This document shows positions 7,697-15,645 of a DNA stretch of 64,000 nucleotides, in pieces (the first letter of the stretch is position 1; each line of letters begins with the position of its first letter). The DNA is from Chitinophagales bacterium (GTDB taxonomy: Bacteria; Bacteroidota; Bacteroidia; Chitinophagales; Chitinophagaceae). The notes below the pieces were generated by a model. The model did not search any database and was not told where the DNA came from. It saw only the letters and a program-made list of their open reading frames with translations. Where the stretch lies: the NCBI GenBank assembly GCA_013298665.1, contig JAAFIK010000012.1, positions 33,507-97,506 on the forward strand, in the 5' to 3' direction. A program made the position numbers and the translations under genes.

Positions 7697-9145
7697 ATGA
7701 AAATTTGTGTACTTCAACCCGACTATTCCACGTCTTCGGTCGATTATCAATACTACGATCCGGCGCGTAACCTCGCACCCCTGCTGCCCGGTGTACAGGT
7801 CGATCATATTTTACTCAATAAACTGACTACCTACCGCCAGTTGCACAGCCTGAAAAACAAGGGCTACGATTGTTTTGTAAATCTCTGCGAGGGCTACCTG
7901 GAATGGGAAGTACCTTCTGTTGACGTGATTTATACACTCGAATTACTGGAACTCCCCTTTACCGGCCCCACCACCCAGCTCTATGACCCCCCAAAAGAAC
8001 TGATGAAATATGTGGCTTATACCGAAGGCATCAATACACCCGCATACGCACTCATCCGCAACAGCAATAATATTGCAGCACAATGCCATCACCTCCGCTT
8101 CCCCCTGTTTGTAAAGCCCGCCAAAGCAGGCGACAGCCTGGGGATAGACGATAAATCGCTCGTACACCACGCCACTGGTCTGGAGAGCCAGGTAACGCAT
8201 TTGCTGGAAACCTACGAGGAGGTACTGGTGGAAGAATATATACCCGGCCGGGAGTTTACCGTACTGGTGGCCGCCAATGCTGATGACCATAAAAGCAGCA
8301 CGGCATTTACCCCGGTAGAATTTATCTTCCCCGAGGGCCGTACATACAAAACCTACGCACTCAAAACATCCGAGTTGCATCCCGAGGCCAATATCCCGGT
8401 TTCAGACAAGGTGCTGGACAAGCAATTGCGCGAAGCTGCCCGGCGTATATTCCGGAGTTTTGGCGGACAAGGCTATGCCCGCATGGATTTCCGGATGGAT
8501 GAGAAAGGCAATCTCTATTTTCTGGAAGTCAATTTTACCTGCTCGGTTTTTTACAGCGACGGCTATGAAGGCAGTGCCGATTATATCCTCAAATACGATG
8601 GTATCGGGCAGGCAGGCTTTTTACGGCACATCATTGCCGAGGGTATTGCCCGTCACCGGCGGCGCCAGAAAAAGTATGTGATGCAGGGTAATGCCATCGC
8701 CGGTTTTGGGATTTATGCTAAAACCAACCTCATTGCCGGAGACATCCTGTTTAAAGGGGAGGAAAAACCCCAGCGCATCGTTACCCGCAGTTTTGTGGAA
8801 CAACACTGGAACGATGACGAAAAAAAGCTCTTCCGCCATTATGCCTACCCCATCAGCAGCGAAGTTTATATCCTGTGGGACCATACCCCGTCTGAATGGG
8901 CACCGCAAAACCATAGTTGCGACCCCAATACGGGTTACGTGGGGCTGAATGTAGTGGCACTGAGGGATATTGCGAAGGGAGAAGAGCTTACCCTCGATTA
9001 TGCAACCCTGCTCGACGATTCCGCAGAACCCTTTGACTGTCAATGTGGTACGGGCAATTGTCGCGGAGTCATCCAGGGTATTCCCGGCAACTCGGTCACC
9101 CTGCGTGAAGAAAACCTGCTTCTGCAGCAGTCACCCCGCGAATAA
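7697..9145 (+). CDS. ATP-grasp ligase fused to a SET-domain methyltransferase
   Basis: This 482-residue protein has two domains. Residues 1 to about 315 form a D-Ala-D-Ala-ligase-like ATP-grasp: PLFVKPAKAGDSLGI, VLVEEYIPGREFTVLV and YARMDFRMDEKGNLYFLEVNFTCS carry the ATP and metal residues. From about residue 325 to 470 there is a SET domain: an N-terminal strand (GNAIAGFGIYAKTNLIAGD), the pseudoknot motif NHSCDPNTGY, GEELTLDY with the catalytic-type tyrosine, and a post-SET zinc-binding CQCGTGNCRG. SET domains transfer methyl groups from S-adenosylmethionine, normally to lysine. The fusion implies that ligation and methylation act on one substrate. A related ATP-grasp lies upstream and a separate SET protein downstream. 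I know of no characterised protein with this architecture. Confidence 0.85.
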   Translation: MKICVLQPDYSTSSVDYQYYDPARNLAPLLPGVQVDHILLNKLTTYRQLHSLKNKGYDCFVNLCEGYLEWEVPSVDVIYTLELLELPFTGPTTQLYDPPKELMKYVAYTEGINTPAYALIRNSNNIAAQCHHLRFPLFVKPAKAGDSLGIDDKSLVHHATGLESQVTHLLETYEEVLVEEYIPGREFTVLVAANADDHKSSTAFTPVEFIFPEGRTYKTYALKTSELHPEANIPVSDKVLDKQLREAARRIFRSFGGQGYARMDFRMDEKGNLYFLEVNFTCSVFYSDGYEGSADYILKYDGIGQAGFLRHIIAEGIARHRRRQKKYVMQGNAIAGFGIYAKTNLIAGDILFKGEEKPQRIVTRSFVEQHWNDDEKKLFRHYAYPISSEVYILWDHTPSEWAPQNHSCDPNTGYVGLNVVALRDIAKGEELTLDYATLLDDSAEPFDCQCGTGNCRGVIQGIPGNSVTLREENLLLQQSPRE

Positions 9146-9149
9146 CCTT

Positions 9150-9181
9150 TTTGGGCGGCGACCTGCTTTTTTTTACCTTTG
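9150..9181 (+). promoter_or_regulatory. Promoter for the mini-ORF, ABC membrane domain and SET unit
   Basis: TTTG at 9150-9153 is followed by 20 bases and TACCTTTG at 9174-9181, a full match to the TAnnTTTG -7 box. Transcription would start near 9185 and give a leader of about 130 bases before the 14-codon ORF at 9318. The start of the leader holds the small palindrome CCTCTGAGAGG. Confidence 0.6.
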
Positions 9182-9317
9182 CATTAAACCTCTGAGAGGC
9201 TGCGGCGTCCAAAAGGCAATTAACCCCGCGAACTTTGATACATAAAGTTTTTCTGCAGGCACTACCAAACTTGCAGAACATACGGGACGCTCACGAATAA
9301 ACATTACGATCCATTAA

Positions 9318-9362
9318 ATGTGTATGGAGGGTATACAACCCTGCTGGAAGGCTATTGATTAA
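9318..9362 (+). CDS. 14-residue mini-ORF, possible peptide substrate or coupling leader
   Basis: ATG at 9318 opens a short frame, MCMEGIQPCWKAID, that ends at TAA 9360-9362. It lies downstream of a clear promoter, and its stop is only 10 bases before the ATG of the ABC membrane-domain gene, so the two could be translationally coupled. The peptide has two Cys, one Trp, a single Lys and a C-terminal Asp. That composition is notable beside SET (lysine methyltransferase) and ATP-grasp (peptide ligase) genes. It could be a ribosomal precursor peptide, an attenuator-type leader, or chance. No database check was possible, so the call is tentative. Confidence 0.35.
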   Translation: MCMEGIQPCWKAID

Positions 9363-9372
9363 AAAAAATGAT

Positions 9373-10320
9373 ATGTCCAGGCTGTTTGTCATAAAAAATA
9401 TCTTTCTGAAGCACAAGTACCAACTGCTGCTTACCTACCTGCTCTTCGGGGCGGAGATGCTGGGCTTACTGTTACGTCCTTTTTTCCTCGGTGAAGCGAT
9501 CAACGACCTGATGAAGGGCAGTTACCGCGGATTGATTTACCTGGCCTCTTCCCATGCCATCTGGCTGGTCATCGGTACCATACGCCACATGTACGATACC
9601 CGTACTTACTCTGCCATTTATACCTCCCTCGTCACCCGTCTGCTCACCCGCAGGTTTTCGGTAACCGAAGTATCAAAGCTGAGTGCGCACTCTACCCTCG
9701 CCCGTGAATTTGTTGATTTTCTCGAATACGACCTCAACTTCGTCATCGAAGCGGGTTACAATATACTCGGCTCCCTCGTACTCCTTTACTATTACGATGC
9801 CAATGTAATGATGCTCTGCCTCACCATACTGATACCCGTGATGGTACTGAGCCACTTTTACGGCAAGCGGATGAAACGGTACAACAAATTGAAAAATGAT
9901 GAACTGGAGAACCAGGTGGATATTATTGGTACGCGCGACCGGAAAAAAATCCTCCACCACTACAGCAATCTCCGCCGCTGGCAGATCCGTATTTCGGATA
10001 TGGAGGCCTGGAATTTCGGCATTATGGAAATTATGGCTGCTGCGGTACTCACCATTTCCTTACTCATTACCGTAAAAGTATCGCCCGGTAATGCCATAAT
10101 GGCCGGCAGTCTTATCGGCATTTACAATTACATCCTCAAATTTGTAACAGGGCTCGATACCATACCGTATATGGTACAAAGGATCACGTCCCTGCGCGAC
10201 ATTATGCAACGCATCGAAGTACAGGCAGAAGAAACAGATATACCCGGGAAGCCCGAACAGGTCAGGCTGATTACAGTCAAAGAGAAGGCCGCCGGTAAGA
10301 AACGGGAGGCCAATATATAG
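9373..10320 (+). CDS. ABC transporter six-transmembrane domain protein without an ATPase
   Basis: This is a membrane protein of about 315 residues with the layout of an ABC exporter membrane domain: hydrophobic helices around 20-40, 55-75, 130-170 and 225-260, and the charged stretch GKRMKRYNKLKNDELENQVDIIGTRDRKKILHHY typical of the coupling region between helices 4 and 5. It ends without any Walker A, signature or Walker B motif, so it has no nucleotide-binding domain. This resembles the family of stand-alone six-helix ABC membrane proteins. The ATG at 9373 was preferred to the TTG at 9355, which overlaps the upstream mini-ORF. Its place between ligase and methyltransferase genes suggests export or membrane anchoring of a product, but it would need an ATPase from elsewhere. 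Confidence 0.8.
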   Translation: MSRLFVIKNIFLKHKYQLLLTYLLFGAEMLGLLLRPFFLGEAINDLMKGSYRGLIYLASSHAIWLVIGTIRHMYDTRTYSAIYTSLVTRLLTRRFSVTEVSKLSAHSTLAREFVDFLEYDLNFVIEAGYNILGSLVLLYYYDANVMMLCLTILIPVMVLSHFYGKRMKRYNKLKNDELENQVDIIGTRDRKKILHHYSNLRRWQIRISDMEAWNFGIMEIMAAAVLTISLLITVKVSPGNAIMAGSLIGIYNYILKFVTGLDTIPYMVQRITSLRDIMQRIEVQAEETDIPGKPEQVRLITVKEKAAGKKREANI

Positions 10321-10356
10321 CTGCAATTTTCTTATAAACCCATTAAATTTCTATTC

Positions 10357-10851
10357 ATGATTACCGAAGCCCGGCGCACCCTCATCAGCAGGTATACTAT
10401 TGCTGAAGTTTGGCAGGACACCAGTAATGGCCATCATTCGCTGCACAGTACCGGCGCTTATCAGCCGGGAGAAGTGATCAGTGCTTTTACCGCAGCCAGT
10501 ATATGGGCAACCCCCAGTTACCTTACCGTACAAATCAGCAACGACAAACACATTATGCTTGCACCACAATTCCTGGAGTACATCAACCACAGTTGCGACC
10601 CCAATGCTTTTTTTGATACCACCAGCTTTCAGCTCGTTTGCCTGAAGCCCATCTTTCCCGGCGACCAGTTTACTTTTTTTTATCCCTCTGCGGAATGGAA
10701 TATGGCACAGCCTTTCGCCTGCCGGTGCGGATCTGCCAACTGTATTGGTGAAATTACCGGTGCTTCACAATTACCCGAAGCATTGCTTTACAGGTACCGG
10801 TTTACGGATTTTATCCGCAGCAAGCTGGATGCAGCACAGCAGCAGGATTAG
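10357..10851 (+). CDS. Stand-alone SET-domain protein, probable methyltransferase
   Basis: This 164-residue protein consists of a SET domain only. It shows YINHSCDPNAFF (about 74-85), the SAM-binding pseudoknot motif, then GDQFTFFYPSAEW, where the usual GEELTxDY is replaced but a Tyr is kept, and the post-SET zinc motif CRCGSANCIGEI. It is related to the SET half of the fusion protein at 7697 and lies 36 bases after the ABC membrane-domain gene, so the two are probably cotranscribed. The divergent active-site strand could mean a different substrate or reduced activity. The 3' end overlaps the convergent helicase gene by four bases (10848-10851). Confidence 0.8.
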   Translation: MITEARRTLISRYTIAEVWQDTSNGHHSLHSTGAYQPGEVISAFTAASIWATPSYLTVQISNDKHIMLAPQFLEYINHSCDPNAFFDTTSFQLVCLKPIFPGDQFTFFYPSAEWNMAQPFACRCGSANCIGEITGASQLPEALLYRYRFTDFIRSKLDAAQQQD

Positions 10852-13800
10852 CTGAACAGGTACTCCACATCCGATTTGCTGAGGCTCTTTACAAAGCCAC
10901 TGTCGTCGGTAATGAGTTCCTTAGCTAAGACGCGTTTACGTTCCTGCAGTTGCAATATTTTATCTTCAATGGTATCCACACAAATCATGCGGTACGCAAA
11001 AATATTTTTGGTTTGACCGATGCGGTGCGTCCTGTCAATGGCCTGTTGCTCAACCGCGGGATTCCACCATGGATCAACGATATAGACATAGTCTGCAGCC
11101 GTAAGGTTGAGCCCCACGCCACCCGCTTTGAGCGATATAAGAAAGACCCTGCATTCGTCATTGTTCTGGAAGTTCTGTATAGCCCGCTCGCGCTCAACTG
11201 ATGAGGTGCTGCCATCAAAGTATTCAAATACAATATTGGCCTCCTTCAGTTTTTCGCGGATAAGCCCGAGCATCCCCAGAAACTGTGAGAACACAAGCGC
11301 TTTATGATCGCCGATATTTTCTGCGATCTCGCGGGTCAGTTCATCCAGTTTGATGGAATGGTTCGGATATTTTTCCTCCTCATTCAGTATCGCCGGACTG
11401 TCGCAGATCTGCCGAAGCTTCATCAATCCCTGCAGGATGGTAAGCTGGCTTTTATCAATACCCTGTTCATCAATAACACCCAGAATCCTGTCGCGGTAAC
11501 TGTTGCGGTAAGCCTCGTATATTTTCCGCTGCTCGTCCTCCATTTCGCAAAAGAGAATCGTTTCTGTTTTTTCCGGGAGGTCTTTAGCCACCTGCTCTTT
11601 TGTACGGCGGAGGATAAAAGGATATAATAATTTGCGCAGGTGTTCCTTCTGGTCTTTCTCCCCAAACTTATCGATGGGCGTGGCAAACTCATTGCGAAAA
11701 AATTCCATACTGCCCAGCAAACCCGGATTGAGAAAATTCATCTGGGCAAATATGTCGAAAGTATTATTCTGTAAAGGCGTACCACTCATGCACAAACGAT
11801 TTCTGGCATTGAGCAGACAGGCCGCTTTGGTTACCTTGGAAGCCGGGTTTTTGATGGCCTGGCTCTCGTCGAGGATAACATAATCAAGTTCGATTTTGAG
11901 CAGGAGTTGTATATCACTGCGCAGTGTACCATAAGTGGTGATCACCACATCAAACGACTGGAGTTCATCCACGCTGCGGGTACGCATACTGCCATGGTGA
12001 ATGGTATGGGTAAGCAGGGGTGTAAACTTCCGGATTTCATTGGCCCAGTTGTAGATCAGTGTGGTGGGGCAAACCACCAGCGCTTTCAGGCGGCCATTAA
12101 CCTCACGGTAATGACGAAGCATACTCAGCGCCTGAAGCGTTTTGCCCAAACCCATATCATCGGCAAGGATCCCTCCCCAACTTACATCATTGAGGTAATT
12201 AAGCCACTGAAAGCCCGAAGTCTGGTAAGGCCGCAATACCGCTTCCAGTTCTGCCGGGGGCGGGGTTTCGGGTATGCTCTTAAACGTACGCAGTTTCTCA
12301 AACTTTGCATCAAGTGCAAAAGACAATTCCTGTTCTTCCCGGTTTTCATAAAGCTCATCAATAACACTCAGGTGGTATTTGCTCAGCCGCAATTCATTGC
12401 TGCGGCCTTCACCCACTTTAAACAACAGCGCATAACGCTTCAGCCATTCTTCCGGCAGTATACCCAATGTGCCATCGCCGAGGTGTACAAACGATTGCTT
12501 ATTTCCCAGCGCCTTCTTGATATCGGCAATGCCCACCCGCTGCCCGTCGAAATCGATCTCCACTTTAGCATCAAACCAGTCTAAGCCACTGCTCACATGA
12601 ATATGCGTGGATGGTCGTGAGGTATTGAACCGGAAATTATTTAACGACTCGAAACCATATACGGGTATCTTCATGTCCTTCATCGCATCAACAAACAGGA
12701 AGAACCAGTTGTTGCGCAGTACGTCGGCGCCTTTAAGCACAAGGCTGTTGGTATCTGTACGATGAATAAACTGTGAGTGCAGGGCCTCAAGCCTGGTAAC
12801 AAATGCCTGCTCTGCATTTTTGTTGCGCTGCACGATCAGTATTTTATCCCCCTCGGGTATCGTGATCGTTTCTTTATCGGTATGCCTTACTTTGTATCCC
12901 TTATAAGCAAACACCGGCTGGAATACCAGAAAATCACCTTTCTCCTGGAGCAGCAGTTCTACTTCCGGCTCTCCTTTCTTCACTTCCCTGATGAGCGATT
13001 TATCGAACTCCACATGATATTCCCTGGTAAGCGGCAACACAACCTTTTGCATCTGTTCTGCCCAGTTGTCCTTACCGAGGTGAATGCTGCCGGTAAGCAA
13101 AAAACGTTCTACCTGCATCACGTCTTCCGGCCGCTCCCAGGTATAAAAGGTATGTTCATGCAAAAAAAGCATAGGGCTGGCACAGGCATTATCACTTACC
13201 GGCAACAGCACACCGTTGATCTTCACCATACATTGCAGCTCAAAGCCCCGCGGCGCAGCAATAATCTTAAACACGGGCAGCAGAAAATTGCTGCTCAGGT
13301 CAGCCGGCACCAGTGCATCCGTTTTAAACGCCTTTTTCTCCGGCAGGTAAAAGGTAAAAGCGCCGCCAGCCAGGTCGGTAAACAGTTTCTTTATTTTGGG
13401 ATGCAGGTATTCCGCAATCAGCGAGCGGGTTTCTTCCGGTAGTTCATCACCCTCATTATGGATAATGTTTTCCCAGATGCCGCTGAAGGGGGAGTTGCGG
13501 TTGAGGTATTTGTTTACTTCACTGCCCTGCAGTTTGCGCAACTGCTGCAATGTCATTTTATCCTCCTCATTAAATACTTCGGTATTCACAAAGCGGGCCA
13601 GGTCGATGCGTTCCACCTTACCCGCAAAGCCATCCAGGCCCTCCCTGGGGTCACCCTGAACGGCATCGAGCGTGATAAACGGATAATTGGCCGGGTTGGC
13701 ATTGAGCACAATACCCAGCTTCTTCGCTGCCATATCCTGTGCAGGCAGGGTCTCATCACCATTAACGGGAACCTCGGGCATAACCACCACTTCGGTCTTT

Positions 13801-14618
13801 ACCGGTGCAACAGCTACCCCGGTTGCAGCTACGCGTTTAATCGAAGGATCAAGTACTTTCAGAAAAGGTTTACCTTCTTTATACGTAAACTCGAATTTAC
13901 CGGCCAGGTCATCGTCCAAACTGTACCCGTAAATCTGCAGGAGTTTATTTTTCTCTTTATCCCAGTTGCGGATGGTATCGAAATAATAAGGTCCGTAGGC
14001 ATTGAGCAATTGCAGGAAAAGTGTCGTCTTATGTTCACAAAGCGGATGCTCCGTTTCGGCACAGGAGCAGGACGTATCAAAATTCCGCTCGTCATTCTTC
14101 TGGATAACCAGCGGGAAACTGTCGCTGCCAAGTTCAAGGGTAGCTTCCACCCTTTCGTCAACTGCCTTCTGGATATTTGCCTTTGTCGTTCTGAGGATCT
14201 GCTCAGCAGCCGTATAAATGGCCGGCGACGACAGCAGTTTGATCATTTTCAGGTCGATATGCTTCATCTTGGCTACCGTATGCCGCTGGCTGTACTTGAT
14301 GGCACTGCTGCCCAGCATATTCTTGTCGAGCATTTCCTGCAGGTGAAAAAGTGCAGCAGTTTCGTGGCGGCAGATATCACCAAGGTTGTACGGACAGGTA
14401 CAGCGCAGGGACAGTGTTTTAGGATCGGTATATTTCTGGATATATACTTTGTAATACGTTGTATACCCATCATCTTTTACCCGGAACGTAACCGCACCCA
14501 TCAGCTCGTCGTGCTCAATCAACTCCACAAAACCAGACGTGTGAATTTTTTTACCCCGGCGCACGACTTCGTCCGTACCGTTGTTGTAAATATGCTTGAT
14601 CAGATGTGATAATGCCAA
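10848..14618 (-). CDS. SWIM zinc-finger SNF2-family DEAD/DEAH helicase
   Basis: This 1256-residue protein starts at a TTG codon; no in-frame ATG precedes the conserved N-terminus. An N-terminal SWIM zinc finger (LRCTCPYNLGDICRHETAALF, about 72-92) is followed by a long middle region and a C-terminal SNF2 ATPase/translocase. The SNF2 motifs are DDMGLGKTLQAL (Walker A), DESQAIKNPASK (DExx box), MSGTPLQNN, LISLKAGGVGLNLTAADYVY and DPWWNPAVEQQAIDRTHRIGQ (motifs V and VI). Bacterial SWIM-SNF2 proteins of the HepA/RapA-like group are thought to remodel protein-nucleic acid complexes such as stalled RNA polymerase. The gene converges on the SET gene and appears unrelated to that cluster. Confidence 0.92.
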   Translation of the reverse strand: MALSHLIKHIYNNGTDEVVRRGKKIHTSGFVELIEHDELMGAVTFRVKDDGYTTYYKVYIQKYTDPKTLSLRCTCPYNLGDICRHETAALFHLQEMLDKNMLGSSAIKYSQRHTVAKMKHIDLKMIKLLSSPAIYTAAEQILRTTKANIQKAVDERVEATLELGSDSFPLVIQKNDERNFDTSCSCAETEHPLCEHKTTLFLQLLNAYGPYYFDTIRNWDKEKNKLLQIYGYSLDDDLAGKFEFTYKEGKPFLKVLDPSIKRVAATGVAVAPVKTEVVVMPEVPVNGDETLPAQDMAAKKLGIVLNANPANYPFITLDAVQGDPREGLDGFAGKVERIDLARFVNTEVFNEEDKMTLQQLRKLQGSEVNKYLNRNSPFSGIWENIIHNEGDELPEETRSLIAEYLHPKIKKLFTDLAGGAFTFYLPEKKAFKTDALVPADLSSNFLLPVFKIIAAPRGFELQCMVKINGVLLPVSDNACASPMLFLHEHTFYTWERPEDVMQVERFLLTGSIHLGKDNWAEQMQKVVLPLTREYHVEFDKSLIREVKKGEPEVELLLQEKGDFLVFQPVFAYKGYKVRHTDKETITIPEGDKILIVQRNKNAEQAFVTRLEALHSQFIHRTDTNSLVLKGADVLRNNWFFLFVDAMKDMKIPVYGFESLNNFRFNTSRPSTHIHVSSGLDWFDAKVEIDFDGQRVGIADIKKALGNKQSFVHLGDGTLGILPEEWLKRYALLFKVGEGRSNELRLSKYHLSVIDELYENREEQELSFALDAKFEKLRTFKSIPETPPPAELEAVLRPYQTSGFQWLNYLNDVSWGGILADDMGLGKTLQALSMLRHYREVNGRLKALVVCPTTLIYNWANEIRKFTPLLTHTIHHGSMRTRSVDELQSFDVVITTYGTLRSDIQLLLKIELDYVILDESQAIKNPASKVTKAACLLNARNRLCMSGTPLQNNTFDIFAQMNFLNPGLLGSMEFFRNEFATPIDKFGEKDQKEHLRKLLYPFILRRTKEQVAKDLPEKTETILFCEMEDEQRKIYEAYRNSYRDRILGVIDEQGIDKSQLTILQGLMKLRQICDSPAILNEEEKYPNHSIKLDELTREIAENIGDHKALVFSQFLGMLGLIREKLKEANIVFEYFDGSTSSVERERAIQNFQNNDECRVFLISLKAGGVGLNLTAADYVYIVDPWWNPAVEQQAIDRTHRIGQTKNIFAYRMICVDTIEDKILQLQERKRVLAKELITDDSGFVKSLSKSDVEYLFS

Positions 14619-14868
14619 ACTGCTATGGTTTTAATGTTTCGCCCGTTTCCCTGAAACAGGCTCCTGAATATTTTGCCCCCGGATTAACCCCTTACCATGC
14701 GAAAAGGGCAATTTGCAAAAGTAAAGGAAAACGGGGGAGATTTAGCGCGAAAAAGTAATGTATTTAGGTGCAGTCATTTAATTAACCGGTATTTTACAAG
14801 ACCCCATACCCGGCAAACACTCCGCAAGTGTATTGATTTGTATTATTTTTGCACCCAAAAGGATGCTG

Positions 14869-15558
14869 ATGAAACAAATATGTACTACTGCCATACTCCT
14901 GCTGACGATGGCCACTGCAATTGCCCAACCCAAACCCGGTGGTAAAAAAACAGCCGGTCTGGCCAATGCCAAAGATTCGCTCAGCTATGCCCTTGGTGTA
15001 AGCATTATGCAAAACCTGAAAAAACAAGGACTGGACGACATAAACCCGACGGTACTGGCCAATGCTATCCGTAACGAGCAACTCAAAAAACCACACTTAA
15101 TTGCACCGGAAACCTGCGGACCCGTGATCGGCCAGTCTATGCAGCGGCAGCAGGCAAAAAAAATAAGCCTTAATAAAGCGGCAGGAGTAGCATTCTTACA
15201 AGCCAATGCTAAAAAGGAGGGCGTAATGAGTTTGCCCAGTGGCTTACAATACCAGGTGATGAAGCAGGGAGAGGGACCTAAGCCTGTACCCACCGACAGG
15301 GTTAAATGCCACTACCACGGCACCCTTACTGATGGTACCGTTTTTGAAAGTTCTGTCAATCGTGGCGAGCCGGTTACCTTTGCTGTCAATGGCGTGATCA
15401 GTGGCTGGATGGAGGCACTTCAGCTTATGCCCGTGGGCAGCAAATGGAAGTTGTTTATTCCGAGTAACCTGGCTTATGGGGATAATCCTTCGGGGCCGTT
15501 GATCGGTCCGGGCAGTACACTTGTTTTTGAAGTAGAATTATTGGAAATCGTTAAATAA
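14869..15558 (+). CDS. FKBP-type peptidyl-prolyl cis-trans isomerase, exported
   Basis: This is a protein of about 229 residues that speeds up proline isomerisation in exported proteins. The signal peptide MKQICTTAILLLTMATAIAQ is followed by an FKBP N-terminal dimerisation region (KDSLSYALGVSIMQNLKKQGLDDINP) and a C-terminal FKBP domain: GLQYQVMKQGEGPKP, VKCHYHGTLTDGTVFESS, VISGWMEALQLMPVGSKWKLFIPSNLAYG and STLVFEVELLEI. This is the Mip/FkpA layout of the periplasm. An in-frame ATG at 14863 is also possible. A TATTTTTG box at 14844-14851 matches the -7 element, but no good -33 box is seen. Confidence 0.93.
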   Translation: MKQICTTAILLLTMATAIAQPKPGGKKTAGLANAKDSLSYALGVSIMQNLKKQGLDDINPTVLANAIRNEQLKKPHLIAPETCGPVIGQSMQRQQAKKISLNKAAGVAFLQANAKKEGVMSLPSGLQYQVMKQGEGPKPVPTDRVKCHYHGTLTDGTVFESSVNRGEPVTFAVNGVISGWMEALQLMPVGSKWKLFIPSNLAYGDNPSGPLIGPGSTLVFEVELLEIVK

Positions 15559-15645
15559 GCATACCCCTTACCCCGGGTGGTGTACACAAACACTACCGCA
15601 ATACCGCGGAAGCTTTCAGAAAGACATGAAGGAGATGTTGTCCTT

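Noticed and set aside
8970..9245. 91-residue frame running past the end of the ATP-grasp/SET gene
   Set aside because: Most of it overlaps the SET domain in another frame, and its tail covers the promoter at 9150-9181; there is no protein-like composition.
9235..9300. TTG-initiated 21-codon frame in the leader before the mini-ORF
   Set aside because: It has no ATG, no upstream purine- or A-rich site, and is less well placed than the ATG frame at 9318. It was left out as unsupported.
11907..14609. Several plus-strand frames of 100-380 residues opposite the SNF2 helicase
   Set aside because: They are codon-bias shadows of the helicase gene, rich in unlikely residue runs, and the helicase motifs are complete on the minus strand.
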